Under the pieces are notes generated by a model, which did no database searches, was not told where the DNA came from, and was given only the letters and a program-made list of their open reading frames with translations. A stretch of DNA of 64,000 nt from Bacteroidota bacterium (GTDB lineage: Bacteria > Bacteroidota > Bacteroidia > NS11-12g > UBA955), in the NCBI GenBank assembly GCA_023957335.1, contig JAMLHC010000003.1:248001-312000 (forward strand), written 5' to 3'. Below, one piece after another: positions 10,327-21,145 of this stretch; within the stretch, counting starts at the first letter, position 1; the number at the start of each line of letters is the position of its first letter. The position numbers were made by a program, and so were the translations under genes.

Positions 10327-13300
10327 ATGAAGCATAGTAAATGTATTCTAATGCTCTGGGTTTTAACCCTGAGTAGTATAACCGCAAAATCGCAATGCGG
10401 GTCAATTGACTTTTACTCTTCAGATACAATTTCCTGCAATCCTGCATTTGTGCAATTCAATATTATTAACCTGCCTCCGGGGGCTTCGGTGGAATGGAAT
10501 TTCGGCAATGGAACCTTAGCCGGTAATACCTCACCCAAAAGATTGTATGATTCAGCCGGTGATTATACAGTTAAATTAAAGGTTACATTGATCAATCTTG
10601 CTGTGTGTGAAATAGAGAAGCCTCAATATATCAAGATTAAACCTAAACCTTCCATTAATGTAATATGGGACAAATTCAAGTTGTGCAACGGACCTGATAC
10701 GGTTGTCTTTACAGACCTTTCACCCAATATTAAAACACGTGATTACATTTTGGACGGAACCGCATATACCAATGCGCCCAAGGTGTTTTCTCACCTTTTT
10801 GATTCAAGCTATGGCATCAAGACTTTGTATGTCTTTGCTACCGACAGTTTTGGGTGTAGAAATGTAAAGAGTTATGATTCCGCTGTTTACCAATATTGGG
10901 GCTTTGACTCTTTGTTTGCCGACATGAGCTACAGTCCCGACACACTTATTTGTGGACCTATGGAACTCAAGTTTACGAGGCTCATACCCGTTTTGCAAAA
11001 TCATTCTTTTGTTGGTTTTAATTGGTCTTTTGAATCTGCAAACGATACTTTTACTTCAACCGCTTCCAGCCCCAACATCTCACTCCCGGAAGGTTTATAT
11101 TCTGTACAACATACATTTACAAACTCGGGAGGCTGCAGTTATACCCTATCAAAAGACAATTGGATACAGGTATATGATTCAATTGATGCCAATATTACTA
11201 TAGACAAATCCACTGCATGCACCGGAGAAGAAATCACTTTCACAGTAACAAACAGCAAGGGCGGTACTATAACATGGAATTTTGATTCTATTCCTGTTAC
11301 AATTATCAAACAAACAGACACTTCCATCACCGTTGGTTTTAATAAAATCGGGACATTCGGTGTAAATGTTGTTTATACAAATTATAGTTGTGTTACCACA
11401 AAGAGTTTCAACAATATGGTTTCAATCAAGGGACCTAACCCTTTGTTTGCACTTCCATTGACCAGAACTTGCGTTTTGCCTAAGACATTTAGGGCAATCA
11501 ATAAATCAGATTTAATCGGTGCGGGAGTTACTCAATTTGCATGGCAAGTGATAAATCAAAAAAACGGAGTATTAATTTTCAGTTCAAGCTCAGCGGATTC
11601 TATTGTATTCCCCATTGCAGACACTTCTTATTATACAGTCAAACTCAAAGCAACCGGAGCAAGCGGTTGTGTAGATTCATTAGTTATGCAGAATGCCGTT
11701 GGGATGGATTCTTTGCTCCCAAGTTTCAGTATAGTTCCCCAACCTGCTTGCAAGGGACAGAAAATCACCCTTACTGCTACGACTCCTGAAGGCACAACCG
11801 GAACAAAAAATAATCATTATTGGGAGGTATATTACAAGAATTCAAAAATGATACTTTTTTCAGGCAGTATCAATCCTCAATTAGTGACTCTGCCAGACAC
11901 CGGTTACTATGGTGTTTATCTGAAAGCCACAAATACACAAGGTTGTTCGGGAAGTAAATTCTTCAAGGATACTATCAAAGTGGATGCACCTAAAATCACC
12001 ATCAGTGTAAGTGACTCGCTGCCGTGCAGGTTATACCCTGTAACCTTGTATTCAGATTTCCCTCGTAATGATTTTAAAACTTATAACACGCAATGGGTGT
12101 TGCAACATACAGACACAAATCTTACAGTTGTATCCTCCTACAACCGCGACTCACAACAATTTGCATTAAACCATCCGGGTATGTACAAAGTTAGATTTGT
12201 ATATAGCTCAGCCAACAATCAGTGCAGAGACACTATTACAGCAGCATTCAGAATCAAAGTGAGCGGAATCAGGTTGACACTAACAACTCTTGACCCAATG
12301 ACAGGCTGCGAGCCGTTAACTGTAAAATGGAAAGGCATTGTTCACGGAGATTACAATTATAAAAACAACAGTTCAAATACTTTTGAATGGAAAGCCCAAC
12401 CTAACATGGCGCCTTACACTCTTTTCATTCCTAATACAGGCTTGAATACTACCGCTACATATAACAGAAAAGGGTCACAACTCACACGCTTGGTAGTAAC
12501 CCATGGTTCGGGATGCAATGATTCATTTTATTCCAATTATTTTATAGTAGGCACAACCGCCTCTTTCAGCTTTGCAAGTAGTGTAAGATGTGTCAATACA
12601 ACGACACCTATCAACAATAGCTCTTTGAATGCCACAACATTCAAATGGGTGGTTGACAGTCCATCTGCCGTTATTATTTCACCCAATGATACCACAAGCA
12701 ACCCGAGTATAACAGTCAAAAAGCAAGGAGATTATTATATCACTCTTTATTCAGTTGGTCCTGGGGGGTGCAAAGACACGCAGCAAAGGCTAATCAGAGT
12801 CATAGACCCTACTCCGGATTTCAATAGTTCGGACACGGTTCAATTTTGTGCTCCGGTTATGAACACCTTCAAACCCATTCCCGTTTGGTATGGAAGTGAA
12901 TATCGGTGGTATTTCGGTGATGGTGATACTTTTGTCACAAACAAATCCAATCCGGTATCGCATGTTTATTCCAAAAATACTGATTCCAGCGGGATTAATA
13001 TTCGCCTTGTAGTAACAACCCCGGGTTGCAGAGATACAATGGACAAACTCGGTTATGTCAAAGTGATTGGGCCTATTCCTGAATATGACTATAAAATAAC
13101 TGCCGGATGCGAACCACTTTTGATTGACTTTAAGAACACAAGTCATAACTATAGTCGTTTTTACTTTGATTATGGTGATGGCACGGCATTAGATTCAACC
13201 GCCTTTGACAACCATAAATATACGGTTATGGACAAGAGTTTGAATGTACAATGTTACAAAACCAAACTCGTATTGGTTGACAAGAATGGTTGTTTTGCTT

Positions 13301-15255
13301 CGTATGAGCACAAAGACAATGTTTGCGTAAAAAAATCATCAGAGTCTAACTTCACTACAACAGACACTCTCGGTTGCGAAGTTTATACATCTACATACAT
13401 AAACAATTCATTGTATGGAGTTTCATTCAAATGGGACTTCAAAGGAGATGGCAATTTTGTTTCCGCAAGCGATTATAATCCTGCAGCATCATATTCTGCC
13501 GGGGTTTATTATCCGCGCTTGGCGGGCTTTAATGTAAACGGCTGTTCAGATACAACAGCTCCCAACAAGTTGCGCATCCTTGTCCAGCCCAAGCCAAAAT
13601 CGTTCTTTATTCCTGCTTCCGATAGTATTTGCTTTAACTCTCCACTTCAATTCTTTGCCCAGCCTATTACAAACAATAAAATCACTTCCTATTTTTGGGA
13701 TTTTGGCGATCTTGCTAATCTAAAAGACACAAGCAGCAAGCGCAACCCAACATACAGTTATAAGTCTCCTCTGAATCAGTATGTTACTCTGGTAGTCAAA
13801 GACAGTAATTCGTGCCAAGACACTTTTGGCAGATTTGTCTTTGTTTTGGACACCATCCCTCCTGCTAACAGTGGACTGCACTATGTAACCGTTCAAAACA
13901 ATAAAGACATTTTGGGAGTTTGGCCGCCTGCCGCAGTAGGTCAGTTTGCAAAGTATTCTTTTTATTTAGATGAAACCGGATACACCAAACTGTATGAAAC
14001 CAACAATCGCACGGACACTTCATTTTTAGTAAACACGGGAATCAACGTAAATGCAAAGCGTTATTGTTACACAACAACTATTGGTGACACTTGTGGTATT
14101 GTTTCCAAATACGGAATGCCACATTGTACCATCTCTACAAAAGTTGACAAGTCAGGCCCATCAAGGCTATTGATAAACTGGATTAAATATATAGGTTGGG
14201 ATTTGAATGATTTTTGGGGCTATATTATTTATCGTTCCGAAGAAGGTGGAAAATTCATCCCCATCGATACCGTTGACAACTCAACAGATAACTATCTTGA
14301 CCTTAACTTATGTGAACACACATACTGTTATTATATAGAAGCTGTTCACAAGAACCAAAAATGGCGTTCTGTGAGCAATATAGCTTGTGAAAAACCTGAT
14401 TACATTTACCCCTCAGACCAAGTGGCACCCCGCAAAGCCACTGTAATCAATGATAAAGACATTCTTGTACATTGGACTCCTTACATTGCCATGCCTAATT
14501 TTTCTCACTACAAAATAAGTAGGCAAAGACACAGCGACAATTCGAGCAACGAAAATTACGACACCACCACAGCACTTAATTACACTGATTTTAATGCAGA
14601 TGTGAACTCCTCCTCTTATTCATACTATATCAGTGCCGTTGACATGTGTGGCTATGCGGCACCGAAATCTATCGAAGCTCGAAGCATTTTGCTGAAAAAT
14701 AACATCAGAAATTACAGAGCTAATTTGTCATGGAACCCTTATAAAGAATGGGATAATGGCGTTGCAAAGTATGTAGTGGAAGAAAAAAATGAGTTTGGTG
14801 ATTATGTTTTTGTAAAAGAACTCCCCTCTGATTCAACCCAATATATTTTTGAAGGTATTAATGTGGTTGACAACAGAGATATTTGTTTGAGAGTTTATGC
14901 TGTTAGAAACGGGCTAATGGACACCTCATATTCCAACACTTCATGCGACATACCAGAAAGTCAAGTTTATATTCCTAATGCCTTCTCTCCCAATAATGAC
15001 GGAAAAAATGATGTATTTAAGCCAACCGCTATTTACATCACTAAAAGCACCGACAATCGTCTATATACTTACGAAATGGAAATATTTGATCGTTGGGGCA
15101 ACAAAATGTTTATGACCAATGATTTGAACGAAGGTTGGGACGGAAATTTTCAGGAAAAAGCTTGTCCTAACGGAGTGTATCTATACAAAATCAGAGCAGT
15201 CGGGTTAGATGGCAAAGCATACGATTTCAAAGGGACACTGCACCTTATACGCTAA
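10327..15255 (+). CDS. Giant PKD-repeat surface protein with T9SS type B (gliding-motility, CHU_C) sorting domain
   Basis: Predicted secreted, cell-surface adhesin-like protein of 1,642 residues. It starts with a signal peptide (ATG 10327; a TTG at 10288 would extend it by 13 residues and falls right at the promoter). About ten PKD-like beta-sandwich repeats follow, recognisable by patterns such as WNFGNGTLAG, WYFGDGDTF, FDYGDGTALD and YFWDFGDLAN. Fibronectin-III-like domains then occupy roughly 1,200-1,540. The last ~95 residues begin VYIPNAFSPNNDGKNDVF, the T9SS type B C-terminal domain found in SprB-type and other gliding-associated proteins. Ligand unknown. Confidence 0.88.
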   Translation: MKHSKCILMLWVLTLSSITAKSQCGSIDFYSSDTISCNPAFVQFNIINLPPGASVEWNFGNGTLAGNTSPKRLYDSAGDYTVKLKVTLINLAVCEIEKPQYIKIKPKPSINVIWDKFKLCNGPDTVVFTDLSPNIKTRDYILDGTAYTNAPKVFSHLFDSSYGIKTLYVFATDSFGCRNVKSYDSAVYQYWGFDSLFADMSYSPDTLICGPMELKFTRLIPVLQNHSFVGFNWSFESANDTFTSTASSPNISLPEGLYSVQHTFTNSGGCSYTLSKDNWIQVYDSIDANITIDKSTACTGEEITFTVTNSKGGTITWNFDSIPVTIIKQTDTSITVGFNKIGTFGVNVVYTNYSCVTTKSFNNMVSIKGPNPLFALPLTRTCVLPKTFRAINKSDLIGAGVTQFAWQVINQKNGVLIFSSSSADSIVFPIADTSYYTVKLKATGASGCVDSLVMQNAVGMDSLLPSFSIVPQPACKGQKITLTATTPEGTTGTKNNHYWEVYYKNSKMILFSGSINPQLVTLPDTGYYGVYLKATNTQGCSGSKFFKDTIKVDAPKITISVSDSLPCRLYPVTLYSDFPRNDFKTYNTQWVLQHTDTNLTVVSSYNRDSQQFALNHPGMYKVRFVYSSANNQCRDTITAAFRIKVSGIRLTLTTLDPMTGCEPLTVKWKGIVHGDYNYKNNSSNTFEWKAQPNMAPYTLFIPNTGLNTTATYNRKGSQLTRLVVTHGSGCNDSFYSNYFIVGTTASFSFASSVRCVNTTTPINNSSLNATTFKWVVDSPSAVIISPNDTTSNPSITVKKQGDYYITLYSVGPGGCKDTQQRLIRVIDPTPDFNSSDTVQFCAPVMNTFKPIPVWYGSEYRWYFGDGDTFVTNKSNPVSHVYSKNTDSSGINIRLVVTTPGCRDTMDKLGYVKVIGPIPEYDYKITAGCEPLLIDFKNTSHNYSRFYFDYGDGTALDSTAFDNHKYTVMDKSLNVQCYKTKLVLVDKNGCFASYEHKDNVCVKKSSESNFTTTDTLGCEVYTSTYINNSLYGVSFKWDFKGDGNFVSASDYNPAASYSAGVYYPRLAGFNVNGCSDTTAPNKLRILVQPKPKSFFIPASDSICFNSPLQFFAQPITNNKITSYFWDFGDLANLKDTSSKRNPTYSYKSPLNQYVTLVVKDSNSCQDTFGRFVFVLDTIPPANSGLHYVTVQNNKDILGVWPPAAVGQFAKYSFYLDETGYTKLYETNNRTDTSFLVNTGINVNAKRYCYTTTIGDTCGIVSKYGMPHCTISTKVDKSGPSRLLINWIKYIGWDLNDFWGYIIYRSEEGGKFIPIDTVDNSTDNYLDLNLCEHTYCYYIEAVHKNQKWRSVSNIACEKPDYIYPSDQVAPRKATVINDKDILVHWTPYIAMPNFSHYKISRQRHSDNSSNENYDTTTALNYTDFNADVNSSSYSYYISAVDMCGYAAPKSIEARSILLKNNIRNYRANLSWNPYKEWDNGVAKYVVEEKNEFGDYVFVKELPSDSTQYIFEGINVVDNRDICLRVYAVRNGLMDTSYSNTSCDIPESQVYIPNAFSPNNDGKNDVFKPTAIYITKSTDNRLYTYEMEIFDRWGNKMFMTNDLNEGWDGNFQEKACPNGVYLYKIRAVGLDGKAYDFKGTLHLIR

Positions 15256-15271
15256 TTCGGATAAGGTTTAT

Positions 15272-15279
15272 TATCTTTG
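15272..15279 (+). promoter_or_regulatory. Bacteroidota -7 promoter element (TATCTTTG)
   Basis: TATCTTTG followed by CA, 19 nt before the ffh ATG, inside the 43-nt gap after the PKD gene. Confidence 0.6.
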
Positions 15280-15298
15280 CACTCCGAAAAAATAAAGC

Positions 15299-16615
15299 AT
15301 GTTCGAAAATCTAAGTTTAAAGATAGAAAAAGCCTTTAAAACCCTTAAAGGTCAGGGAAAGATAACAGAAATCAACATAGCAGAAACCCTGAAAGAAATT
15401 CGCAGGGCATTGGTTGATGCTGACGTAAACTACAAAATAGCCAAGGATTTTGTTGACCGTGTTAAAGAAAAAGCGTTGGGTGCCAACGTACTGACATCGG
15501 TTTCTCCGGGTCAACTCATGGTCAAAATAGTCAATGATGAACTCAAAGAACTGTTGGGAGGAGACCAAAAGGATATCAACCTTGCAGGTTCTCCGGCAGT
15601 AATTCTAATTTCGGGTTTGCAAGGCTCGGGTAAAACGACATTTACCGGAAAACTTGCTAAAATGCTCAAATCAAAAGGAAGAAAAGTCCTTTTGATAGCG
15701 GGAGACGTATATAGACCTGCGGCTATTGACCAATTGAAAGTATTGGGCTCTCAAATAGAAGTTGAGGTTTATTCTGAGGATGCTAATAAAAATCCGGTTG
15801 AGCTTGCACAAAACGGTATTCGATACGCACAAGCAAAAGGGATGAGCACTGTCATCATTGACACAGCAGGTCGCCTGAGTGTGGACGAGCAAATGATGAC
15901 CGAGATTGCAAACATCAAAAAAGCAGTAAAACCCTCAGAAATTCTGTTTGTAGTTGATGCAATGACCGGTCAAGATGCCGTAAATACTGCTAAGTCTTTT
16001 AATGACAGACTTGATTTTGACGGAGTGGTGCTGACTAAAATGGATGGAGACACAAGAGGTGGTGCTGCACTTTCAATCAAATCTGTTGTAAACAAACCTA
16101 TCAAATTTGTCAGCAGTGGCGAGAAACTTGACACCCTTGATATGTTCTATCCCGATCGTATGGCAAATAGGATACTGGGCATGGGAGATGTTGTTTCGTT
16201 AGTAGAAAGGGCACAACAAGTTTTTGATGAAGAAGAAGCATCCAGAATCAGCAAAAGGTTACACAAAAACCAGTTTGACCTTGAGGACTTTTTGAAACAA
16301 ATTCAACAAATCAAAAAAATGGGCTCTGTAAAGGACCTGCTCGGAATGATGCCGGGAATTGGCAATAAAATCAAAGATTTAGATATAGATGACGATGCTT
16401 TCAAAGGTGTGGAGTCAATGATACAGTCCATGACTCCCAAAGAAAGACAAAATCCAATGATATTGAACAACTCACGCAAACAAAGAATTTGTAAAGGGAG
16501 TGGAAGAAATATTCAAGAACTCAACAAACTACTCGCACAGTTTGACCAAATGAAAAAAATGATGAAGAAGATGAATGGTAAGAGTTTGAAAGGTTTAGGG
16601 CTGCCGGGAATGTAA
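15299..16615 (+). CDS. ffh: Signal recognition particle protein Ffh
   Basis: SRP54-type GTPase that binds signal sequences and 4.5S RNA and delivers ribosomes to FtsY at the membrane. The order is the N domain (about 1-85), the G domain with P-loop GLQGSGKTT (Lys112), DTAGRLSVDEQMM and TKMDGDTRGGAA, then a methionine-rich M domain from about residue 290 (LLGMMPGIG, MIQSMTPKERQNPMIL, QMKKMMKKM). Length 438 is normal. It has its own promoter-like element and is not coupled to its neighbours. Confidence 0.97.
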   Translation: MFENLSLKIEKAFKTLKGQGKITEINIAETLKEIRRALVDADVNYKIAKDFVDRVKEKALGANVLTSVSPGQLMVKIVNDELKELLGGDQKDINLAGSPAVILISGLQGSGKTTFTGKLAKMLKSKGRKVLLIAGDVYRPAAIDQLKVLGSQIEVEVYSEDANKNPVELAQNGIRYAQAKGMSTVIIDTAGRLSVDEQMMTEIANIKKAVKPSEILFVVDAMTGQDAVNTAKSFNDRLDFDGVVLTKMDGDTRGGAALSIKSVVNKPIKFVSSGEKLDTLDMFYPDRMANRILGMGDVVSLVERAQQVFDEEEASRISKRLHKNQFDLEDFLKQIQQIKKMGSVKDLLGMMPGIGNKIKDLDIDDDAFKGVESMIQSMTPKERQNPMILNNSRKQRICKGSGRNIQELNKLLAQFDQMKKMMKKMNGKSLKGLGLPGM

Positions 16616-16657
16616 TTAATAATTCCTCCTATTAAATAATTTATGAGATACACCATT

Positions 16658-16665
16658 TACTTTTG
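16658..16665 (+). promoter_or_regulatory. Bacteroidota -7 promoter element (TACTTTTG)
   Basis: TACTTTTG followed by CA, 20 nt before the ATG at 16686. Confidence 0.55.
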
Positions 16666-16685
16666 CAGTATTAAATAACAACATT

Positions 16686-18308
16686 ATGAAAAAGAAACAT
16701 TTTCTTATTCTTTCAATTGCTCTCATCTTATTCCCGGTAATATCATTTGCGCAAACAACACATCAGCCTAAAAAACACAAAAGCAGTTTTGCTGACATTG
16801 TAAAGTCAAGCAAGGTTAAACCTGATAACAAACCAAGTCAGACTCACATAACACAAACAAATCGAAGAACCAAGATTACTACATACAAACCCTCATCCGG
16901 ATTCCAAATGTATTGGGATAACGGGATTGATACATGGTACTATTCAAACAACTTTCGTACTTTGTTTGATACATCAAAAAGAGAGATAGTGAGTGAGGAC
17001 ATGGATACCGCAGGGATGGGTTATAAAAACAAGCACGTTACCGCATACAACAAAAATGGCTATATAATAAGTGTTCGTTCGTATTCCAGCCCCGACCCTG
17101 ATTCAGCTTATGTATTCAGCTATCTTGATTCGAATGAATACCATCCCACTTACCCAACTTTGGAAACCTTTAATGGTACTTTCAATTGGGATGATATCAA
17201 TCAGACTTTGAATCTGAATTGGGGCGACAGAAGTACTTATGATGTTCAGTCCGGTCAGATATTGGGCCGCATAGATGAAGTTTTTTATGGCATGAATTGG
17301 GAAACGAACACCCTCACAACATATCACTACAACAATGGTCTCCTTACAGAATCTATTTCTTTCAATATTCAGAATAATACTGACACATCTGATGGTGAGA
17401 AAGAAGTATATGAATATGATGCAAATAATATTCCCGTAAGTGTTACTACATCAACTTGGAATACCACAACAAAAGTCTGGGAACTCTCCACAAAAATGGA
17501 TAGCTTAGCATTTAATAACTATCATGGTTCATTAGTAGATTTTATTATTTTGAATAGTATTGATATAGAGGACATTCAAATCACAAGAACTGTATATTTG
17601 GACTGGAATGGATCAACGTGGGAGTTCACCGGTAAAGAAGAAAATTCATTTTCAGGGGATACTGCTATTAACACAGTATTTCAATGGAACAATATTACAA
17701 ACCAATGGACACCCGCTGAAAGACATACATCTTTCAATAAAGACACCATCTCCTTTTATGAAAATGAACAATATGACAGTATCAAATTTGCTAAAACAGA
17801 GCGCTATCAATACCGATACGATAATCAACACAATTTCTTAGAATTTAAATACGAAACTTGGACTGATTCTGTGAATGACTATACCATCCAAAATTGGAAC
17901 AGAAATCTGTTGAACTTTGACTCTGAAGGAAGACTTCTTGATGAGACAGAGCAACAATGGGAAACCTCTACTCTCGTTTTTAAAAATTCTGTAAAAAAGG
18001 TTTATCTGGAATGGCAGATGTTTGAAGAAGGTGATGACAACAATACGGGCGCTTCTCCTATTAAATCTAATGCTGCAATTACGGTATATCCAAACCCTGT
18101 AAGTGATTATGCAAACATCAAATTTGATGAAAGTATTTTAGGTCATAAGCAAATAATTGTACGCGACTTGTCGGGCAGAATAGTAGAACAGCTCAACACG
18201 AATACAAATACACTTAGCATTCCACTCAATAATTATTCATCAGGAATTTTCTTCATCCATTTAGTAAGTGAGCAATCTAATTCAGTGGTGAAATTAGTGA
18301 AAGAGTAG
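16686..18308 (+). CDS. Secreted protein with T9SS type A sorting domain, function unknown
   Basis: 540-residue exported protein. A clear signal peptide (MKKKHFLILSIALILFPVIS, then FAQ) is followed by a basic linker and a repetitive middle in which tryptophan-rich units recur, such as WDDINQTLNLNW, WNTTTKVWEL, WNGSTWEFTG and WNNITNQWTP. The C-terminus (ITVYPNPVSDYANIKFDES onward, ending VVKLVKE) is a T9SS type A sorting domain, so it should be cleaved and attached to the cell surface or released. I recognise no catalytic motif. It is a single gene with a promoter and a strong terminator. Confidence 0.82.
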   Translation: MKKKHFLILSIALILFPVISFAQTTHQPKKHKSSFADIVKSSKVKPDNKPSQTHITQTNRRTKITTYKPSSGFQMYWDNGIDTWYYSNNFRTLFDTSKREIVSEDMDTAGMGYKNKHVTAYNKNGYIISVRSYSSPDPDSAYVFSYLDSNEYHPTYPTLETFNGTFNWDDINQTLNLNWGDRSTYDVQSGQILGRIDEVFYGMNWETNTLTTYHYNNGLLTESISFNIQNNTDTSDGEKEVYEYDANNIPVSVTTSTWNTTTKVWELSTKMDSLAFNNYHGSLVDFIILNSIDIEDIQITRTVYLDWNGSTWEFTGKEENSFSGDTAINTVFQWNNITNQWTPAERHTSFNKDTISFYENEQYDSIKFAKTERYQYRYDNQHNFLEFKYETWTDSVNDYTIQNWNRNLLNFDSEGRLLDETEQQWETSTLVFKNSVKKVYLEWQMFEEGDDNNTGASPIKSNAAITVYPNPVSDYANIKFDESILGHKQIIVRDLSGRIVEQLNTNTNTLSIPLNNYSSGIFFIHLVSEQSNSVVKLVKE

Positions 18309-18352
18309 TTTTGGTAACAATGTAGTCGCGGACTTATTTGTCCTTCTATATA

Positions 18353-18389
18353 AACACCTTCTCAAACAATTGGGAAGGTGTTTTTTTTT
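18353..18389 (+). terminator. Rho-independent terminator
   Basis: Arms AACACCTTC (18353-18361) and GAAGGTGTT (18374-18382), extendable by two pairs including a G-T wobble, are followed by an unbroken T run to 18389. It lies 45 nt after the T9SS gene. Confidence 0.9.
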
Positions 18390-18452
18390 ATAACGCGTTA
18401 GGATGCTATCCTTTTTTCAAACTTTGCAAATAAACCAACATGCTAATAGAAT

Positions 18453-18770
18453 CTATTGATTTTCCATTGTATTCACCAGTTTAATGCACCTGTCAATCTC
18501 ATCAATCAGACTGTTTAGAGTGTGTTTGGCAGACGTCTTATCCTTTTTGCTAATCAAACCGGCAAGTTTCTTTTTCTTAAGGTTTTCTTCCAGTTCTTTG
18601 ATAGTATTTTTTTGAATACGGATAAGTTTGTTAAGATGAGAATTATCCTCTTGCAGTTTCTGGTTTTCATCTTTGAGCACTAAAATCCCGCCCCTTGTTC
18701 TGTCAAGTGTATCAAGCATGGATAGCACCTTTGCTTGTAATTCTCTATACTCACTTTCTGATATCTGCAC
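18453..18770 (-). CDS. Small coiled-coil protein downstream of pheT (ZapB-like position)
   Basis: 105-residue cytoplasmic protein that is almost all coiled coil: heptad-like runs of Leu, Ile, Lys and Glu (LKDENQKLQEDNSHLNKLIR, then IKELEENLKKKK), with a C-terminal LIDEIDRCIKLVN. In Bacteroidota a gene of this kind commonly follows pheT and precedes zapA, which suggests but does not prove a division role; no zapA follows here. GTG 18770 (TTG 18773 is the alternative) overlaps the pheT 3' end by about 20 nt, so it is probably translationally coupled. Confidence 0.65.
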   Translation of the reverse strand: MQISESEYRELQAKVLSMLDTLDRTRGGILVLKDENQKLQEDNSHLNKLIRIQKNTIKELEENLKKKKLAGLISKKDKTSAKHTLNSLIDEIDRCIKLVNTMENQ

Positions 18771-21114
18771 CAATTTCTTTTGTAAAGTTAGAAATTAAGC
18801 GAATCATTATATCGTCAATCTGTTTATCGCTCATGGTTTTCTCCTTGTCTTGTAGCATAAAAGCAATAGAGTAGGATTTCTTGTCTTCGGGAAGCGGTTT
18901 GCCTTCGAACACATCAAAGACAAATATTTCAGTCAAATATTTCCGCTCGGTTTTGTTGGCGATTTGGATGATTTGACTAAAACTTATTTCCTTGTCAATC
19001 ACAAGACTTAAATCCCTGCGTACACTTGGATATTTAGGTAATTCCTGCAATGTAAACTTGGAACGCAAAGAATCTCCCAAAAGTTTGTCCAGATTAATTT
19101 CAGCACACACTACCGGTGCTTTACAATCAGCAATTTGAAGCCAATACTTGTCAGGTTCACCCATAAAATTCAAACCACATTTTTCATTAATCTCGGTTAC
19201 TCCCAATTGTTGCGCCAAACCGGCTAATATGCTTTTTAAAAAGAAATAATCTGCTTTTCGAGTTTTATACTCCCAACTCTCCGCTTTTGTATTTCCGGAT
19301 GCAGTAATACACAGCAAGTTAGTTTCAATATACTTAGCTTCTTCTTTCTTTTTATATGATTTTCCAAATTCAAACAAAAGGATGCTTTCTGCTCTTCTTT
19401 TCTGATTATACGCCACAGATTCTAACGCTCCCGGTATCAATGATTGACGCATAACACCTAAGTCGCTTGACAATGGATTTTTGAGGCTGATTACATCTTC
19501 TTTTTTGGGGTCAAAATATTTATCCTTGGTAAGTGAATTGGTTTGCATTTCATGAAAACCATGACTGCGCAAATAGAAAGCGATTTTTTCTTTTTTGTTA
19601 ATAATTTTATCCGTGTTGCTCAGCTGTGGAGGCAGTGAAATAGTCATCTGTTCATTTAGCGGAATGTGGTCAAAGCCATAGATACGAATGATTTCTTCAA
19701 TCACATCTACTTCTCTGGTTACATCGGATTTGAAAGCCGGCACAGACACTTGCCACCCCTCTGCATTTGTTTTCAGAATTTGAATTTCCAATCGTGATAA
19801 GATTGCCACAACTTTTTCATCCGAAATTTCAATTCCGCATACTTTTTTGATTTCAGACTTCCTGATAGGCAGCTCAACATCCTTAGGCAGATGGTCATTG
19901 CTAACAATATCAATCAACGCAGAGGCAACCTCTCCACCCGCAAATTCAAGCACAAGTTGGGTGGCAAGTTCAACACCTAAAATGGTTCCTTGTGGGTCAG
20001 TTCCGCGTTCAAAACGGAAAGAAGAATCGGTATTCAATGCATGTAACTTAGCCGCTTTGCGTACAATACCGGGTTCAAAATAAGCACTTTCAATAAAAAT
20101 ATTCTTTGTCTGTTCGCTCACCGCAGAAAATTGCCCTCCCATCACACCCGCCATAGCGATGGGTTGCTCTGCATCCCAAATCATCAATTCAGTTCCGGTG
20201 AGTTTGCGTGTTTCGCCATCCAGACTATCAAACTTCAAATCCTTTTGTGCTGGTTTGATAGCAATTTTATTTCCTTTGATTTTGTCTGCATCAAACGCAT
20301 GCAACGGTTGACCTACAGAATGCAACACAAAATTACTGATATCTACAATGTTATTCTTAGGGTTCAATCCAATGGATTTGAGAAAATTTTTAAGCCAATC
20401 GGGGCTGTCTTTGACTGTAACATTTTGAATATAAACTCCGCTGTATCGAGGGCATTGCGCACGTGATTCCACAGATACCGAAACAGGGAGCGCATTTGAA
20501 TAAACAGGTTTGGCAACTTTGGGTTTGTGCAACGGGATGTCAAGTAATGCAGAAATATCTCTTGCGGTACCAAGATGCGAAGCTGCATCTCCCCTATTTG
20601 CCGTCAGTCCAATTTCTATTATCGTATCTTCTGTAATATTAAACAACTCCTTAACCGGAATTCCAATCTTTGTTTCATTAGGTAAAACCAATATCCCGTC
20701 ATGACTCTGACCTAAACCTATTTCATCTTCCGCACAAATCATCCCGTGAGATCCCTCTCCTCTAATTTTGGCTTTGCTTATGGTAAAAGGCTCGCCTTTA
20801 AGCGGGAATATAGTGATACCAACAGGTGCTACAATAACTTTTTGTCCAGCCTCTACATTAGGTGCGCCACAAACAATAGAAAGCAATTCGCCTGCACCTA
20901 CATCAACTTTGGTGAGCGAGAGTTTATCGGCATTAGGATGTTGTGATTTGCTCACAACCAAACCTGTTACAAGTCCATTGAGCCCCCCTTTTACAGATTC
21001 AAATTTTTCTGTTCCTTCCACTTCCAGACCGCAATTGGTAAGCAGTTCTAAAATTTTCGCAATCGGAACTTCGGGTGAAACATATTGCAACAACTGATTG
21101 TAAGATAACTTCAT
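18751..21114 (-). CDS. pheT: Phenylalanyl-tRNA synthetase beta subunit
   Basis: Beta subunit of the tetrameric synthetase that charges tRNA-Phe. The domains appear in order: B1 (residues 1-40), an EMAP-type tRNA-binding domain about 40-150 (KVDVGAGELLSIVCGAPNV), B3/B4 editing domain (GVMGGQFSAVSEQTKNIFIE region at the border), B5 (about 400-475), a catalytic-like core, and a C-terminal FDX-ACB anticodon-binding domain (FTLQELPKYPSVRRDLSLVI). Length 787 is normal. pheS is not adjacent. A TAATTTCG element lies upstream. Confidence 0.96.
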   Translation of the reverse strand: MKLSYNQLLQYVSPEVPIAKILELLTNCGLEVEGTEKFESVKGGLNGLVTGLVVSKSQHPNADKLSLTKVDVGAGELLSIVCGAPNVEAGQKVIVAPVGITIFPLKGEPFTISKAKIRGEGSHGMICAEDEIGLGQSHDGILVLPNETKIGIPVKELFNITEDTIIEIGLTANRGDAASHLGTARDISALLDIPLHKPKVAKPVYSNALPVSVSVESRAQCPRYSGVYIQNVTVKDSPDWLKNFLKSIGLNPKNNIVDISNFVLHSVGQPLHAFDADKIKGNKIAIKPAQKDLKFDSLDGETRKLTGTELMIWDAEQPIAMAGVMGGQFSAVSEQTKNIFIESAYFEPGIVRKAAKLHALNTDSSFRFERGTDPQGTILGVELATQLVLEFAGGEVASALIDIVSNDHLPKDVELPIRKSEIKKVCGIEISDEKVVAILSRLEIQILKTNAEGWQVSVPAFKSDVTREVDVIEEIIRIYGFDHIPLNEQMTISLPPQLSNTDKIINKKEKIAFYLRSHGFHEMQTNSLTKDKYFDPKKEDVISLKNPLSSDLGVMRQSLIPGALESVAYNQKRRAESILLFEFGKSYKKKEEAKYIETNLLCITASGNTKAESWEYKTRKADYFFLKSILAGLAQQLGVTEINEKCGLNFMGEPDKYWLQIADCKAPVVCAEINLDKLLGDSLRSKFTLQELPKYPSVRRDLSLVIDKEISFSQIIQIANKTERKYLTEIFVFDVFEGKPLPEDKKSYSIAFMLQDKEKTMSDKQIDDIMIRLISNFTKEIGADIRK

Positions 21115-21145
21115 CGGGACTTTCTTTGTAATTTTATTAAGTGTG